Below, one piece after another: positions 5,592 to 5,642 of a DNA stretch of 5,642 nt; the stretch's first letter is position 1, and each line of letters begins with the position of its first letter. The notes under the pieces were generated by a model. That model was not told the origin of the DNA, did no database searches, and saw only the letters and a program-made list of their open reading frames with translations. The position numbers were made by a program, and so were the translations under genes. Source of the DNA: Deltaproteobacteria bacterium. GTDB lineage: Bacteria; Desulfobacterota; Desulfovibrionia; Desulfovibrionales; Desulfovibrionaceae. Location of the stretch: contig JAITGZ010000202.1 in NCBI GenBank assembly GCA_031280335.1, positions 1 through 5,642 of the forward strand, written 5' to 3'.

Positions 5592-5616
5592 TCCCCATGC
5601 CAAACCCTCATGGGGA
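5592..5616. repeat. Second inverted repeat after the terminator, role unknown
   Basis: TCCCCATG (5592-5599) pairs with CATGGGGA (5609-5616), eight perfect pairs around a nine-base loop. Neither strand has a proper T-run following the stem, so a terminator is doubtful. It could be a processing stem, a protein site, or part of an element continuing past the right edge. Confidence 0.4.
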
Positions 5617-5642
5617 AAATTCTCTGAGAAAAAAGTGAGAAT

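Noticed and set aside
5413..5598. 61-codon minus-strand frame over the GluRS end and terminator
   Set aside because: It runs through the terminator hairpin and repeat copy B and is antisense to GluRS; no sign of a real gene.
71..5642. AAAAGTGAGAA near both ends of the window (70-80 and 5632-5641) as element termini
   Set aside because: The shared block is about ten bases, the first lies inside transposase codons, and flanking sequences do not match; most likely chance.

Overview
The window looks like chromosomal DNA of a sulfate-reducing deltaproteobacterium close to Desulfovibrionaceae. The main reason is the S-adenosylmethionine synthetase, whose sequence resembles remembered Desulfovibrio MetK proteins almost end to end; moderately GC-rich coding with AT-rich gaps agrees. 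This placement is from memory and could not be searched.

Layout. Bases 1-100 hold the last 32 codons of an IS5-family transposase, followed by the probable right end of that element and a short unexplained tail (101-202). An orphan protein of 281 residues on the minus strand (203-1048) has the residue pattern of a papain-like/C39-like cysteine hydrolase. It is divergent from metK (1346-2518, plus). The 297-base gap between them carries a perfect 14-bp palindrome, a hairpin followed by seven T, a candidate promoter, and a small palindromic repeat abutting the metK ribosome binding site. After metK come a short hairpin and an unrecognised exported protein of 228 residues (2578-3264). Next is a bacterial ferritin (3343-3864), with a candidate extended -10 promoter, whose stop codon overlaps by one base the start of a long-form glutamyl-tRNA synthetase (3864-5480). 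The window closes with a repeat hairpin, a good intrinsic terminator, and one more hairpin of unknown role.

Functionally the genes are mostly housekeeping: SAM supply, iron storage and Glu-tRNA charging. The least ordinary features are a family of small palindromic sequences found three times (about 1309, 3275 and 5500), each in a gap beside a main gene; the ferritin/GluRS translational overlap; the non-standard features of that GluRS (N-terminal extension, altered zinc-site residues); and the uncharacterised papain-like protein. I see no tRNA, rRNA, CRISPR array or obvious defence system. Nothing here is strong evidence for an entirely new system.
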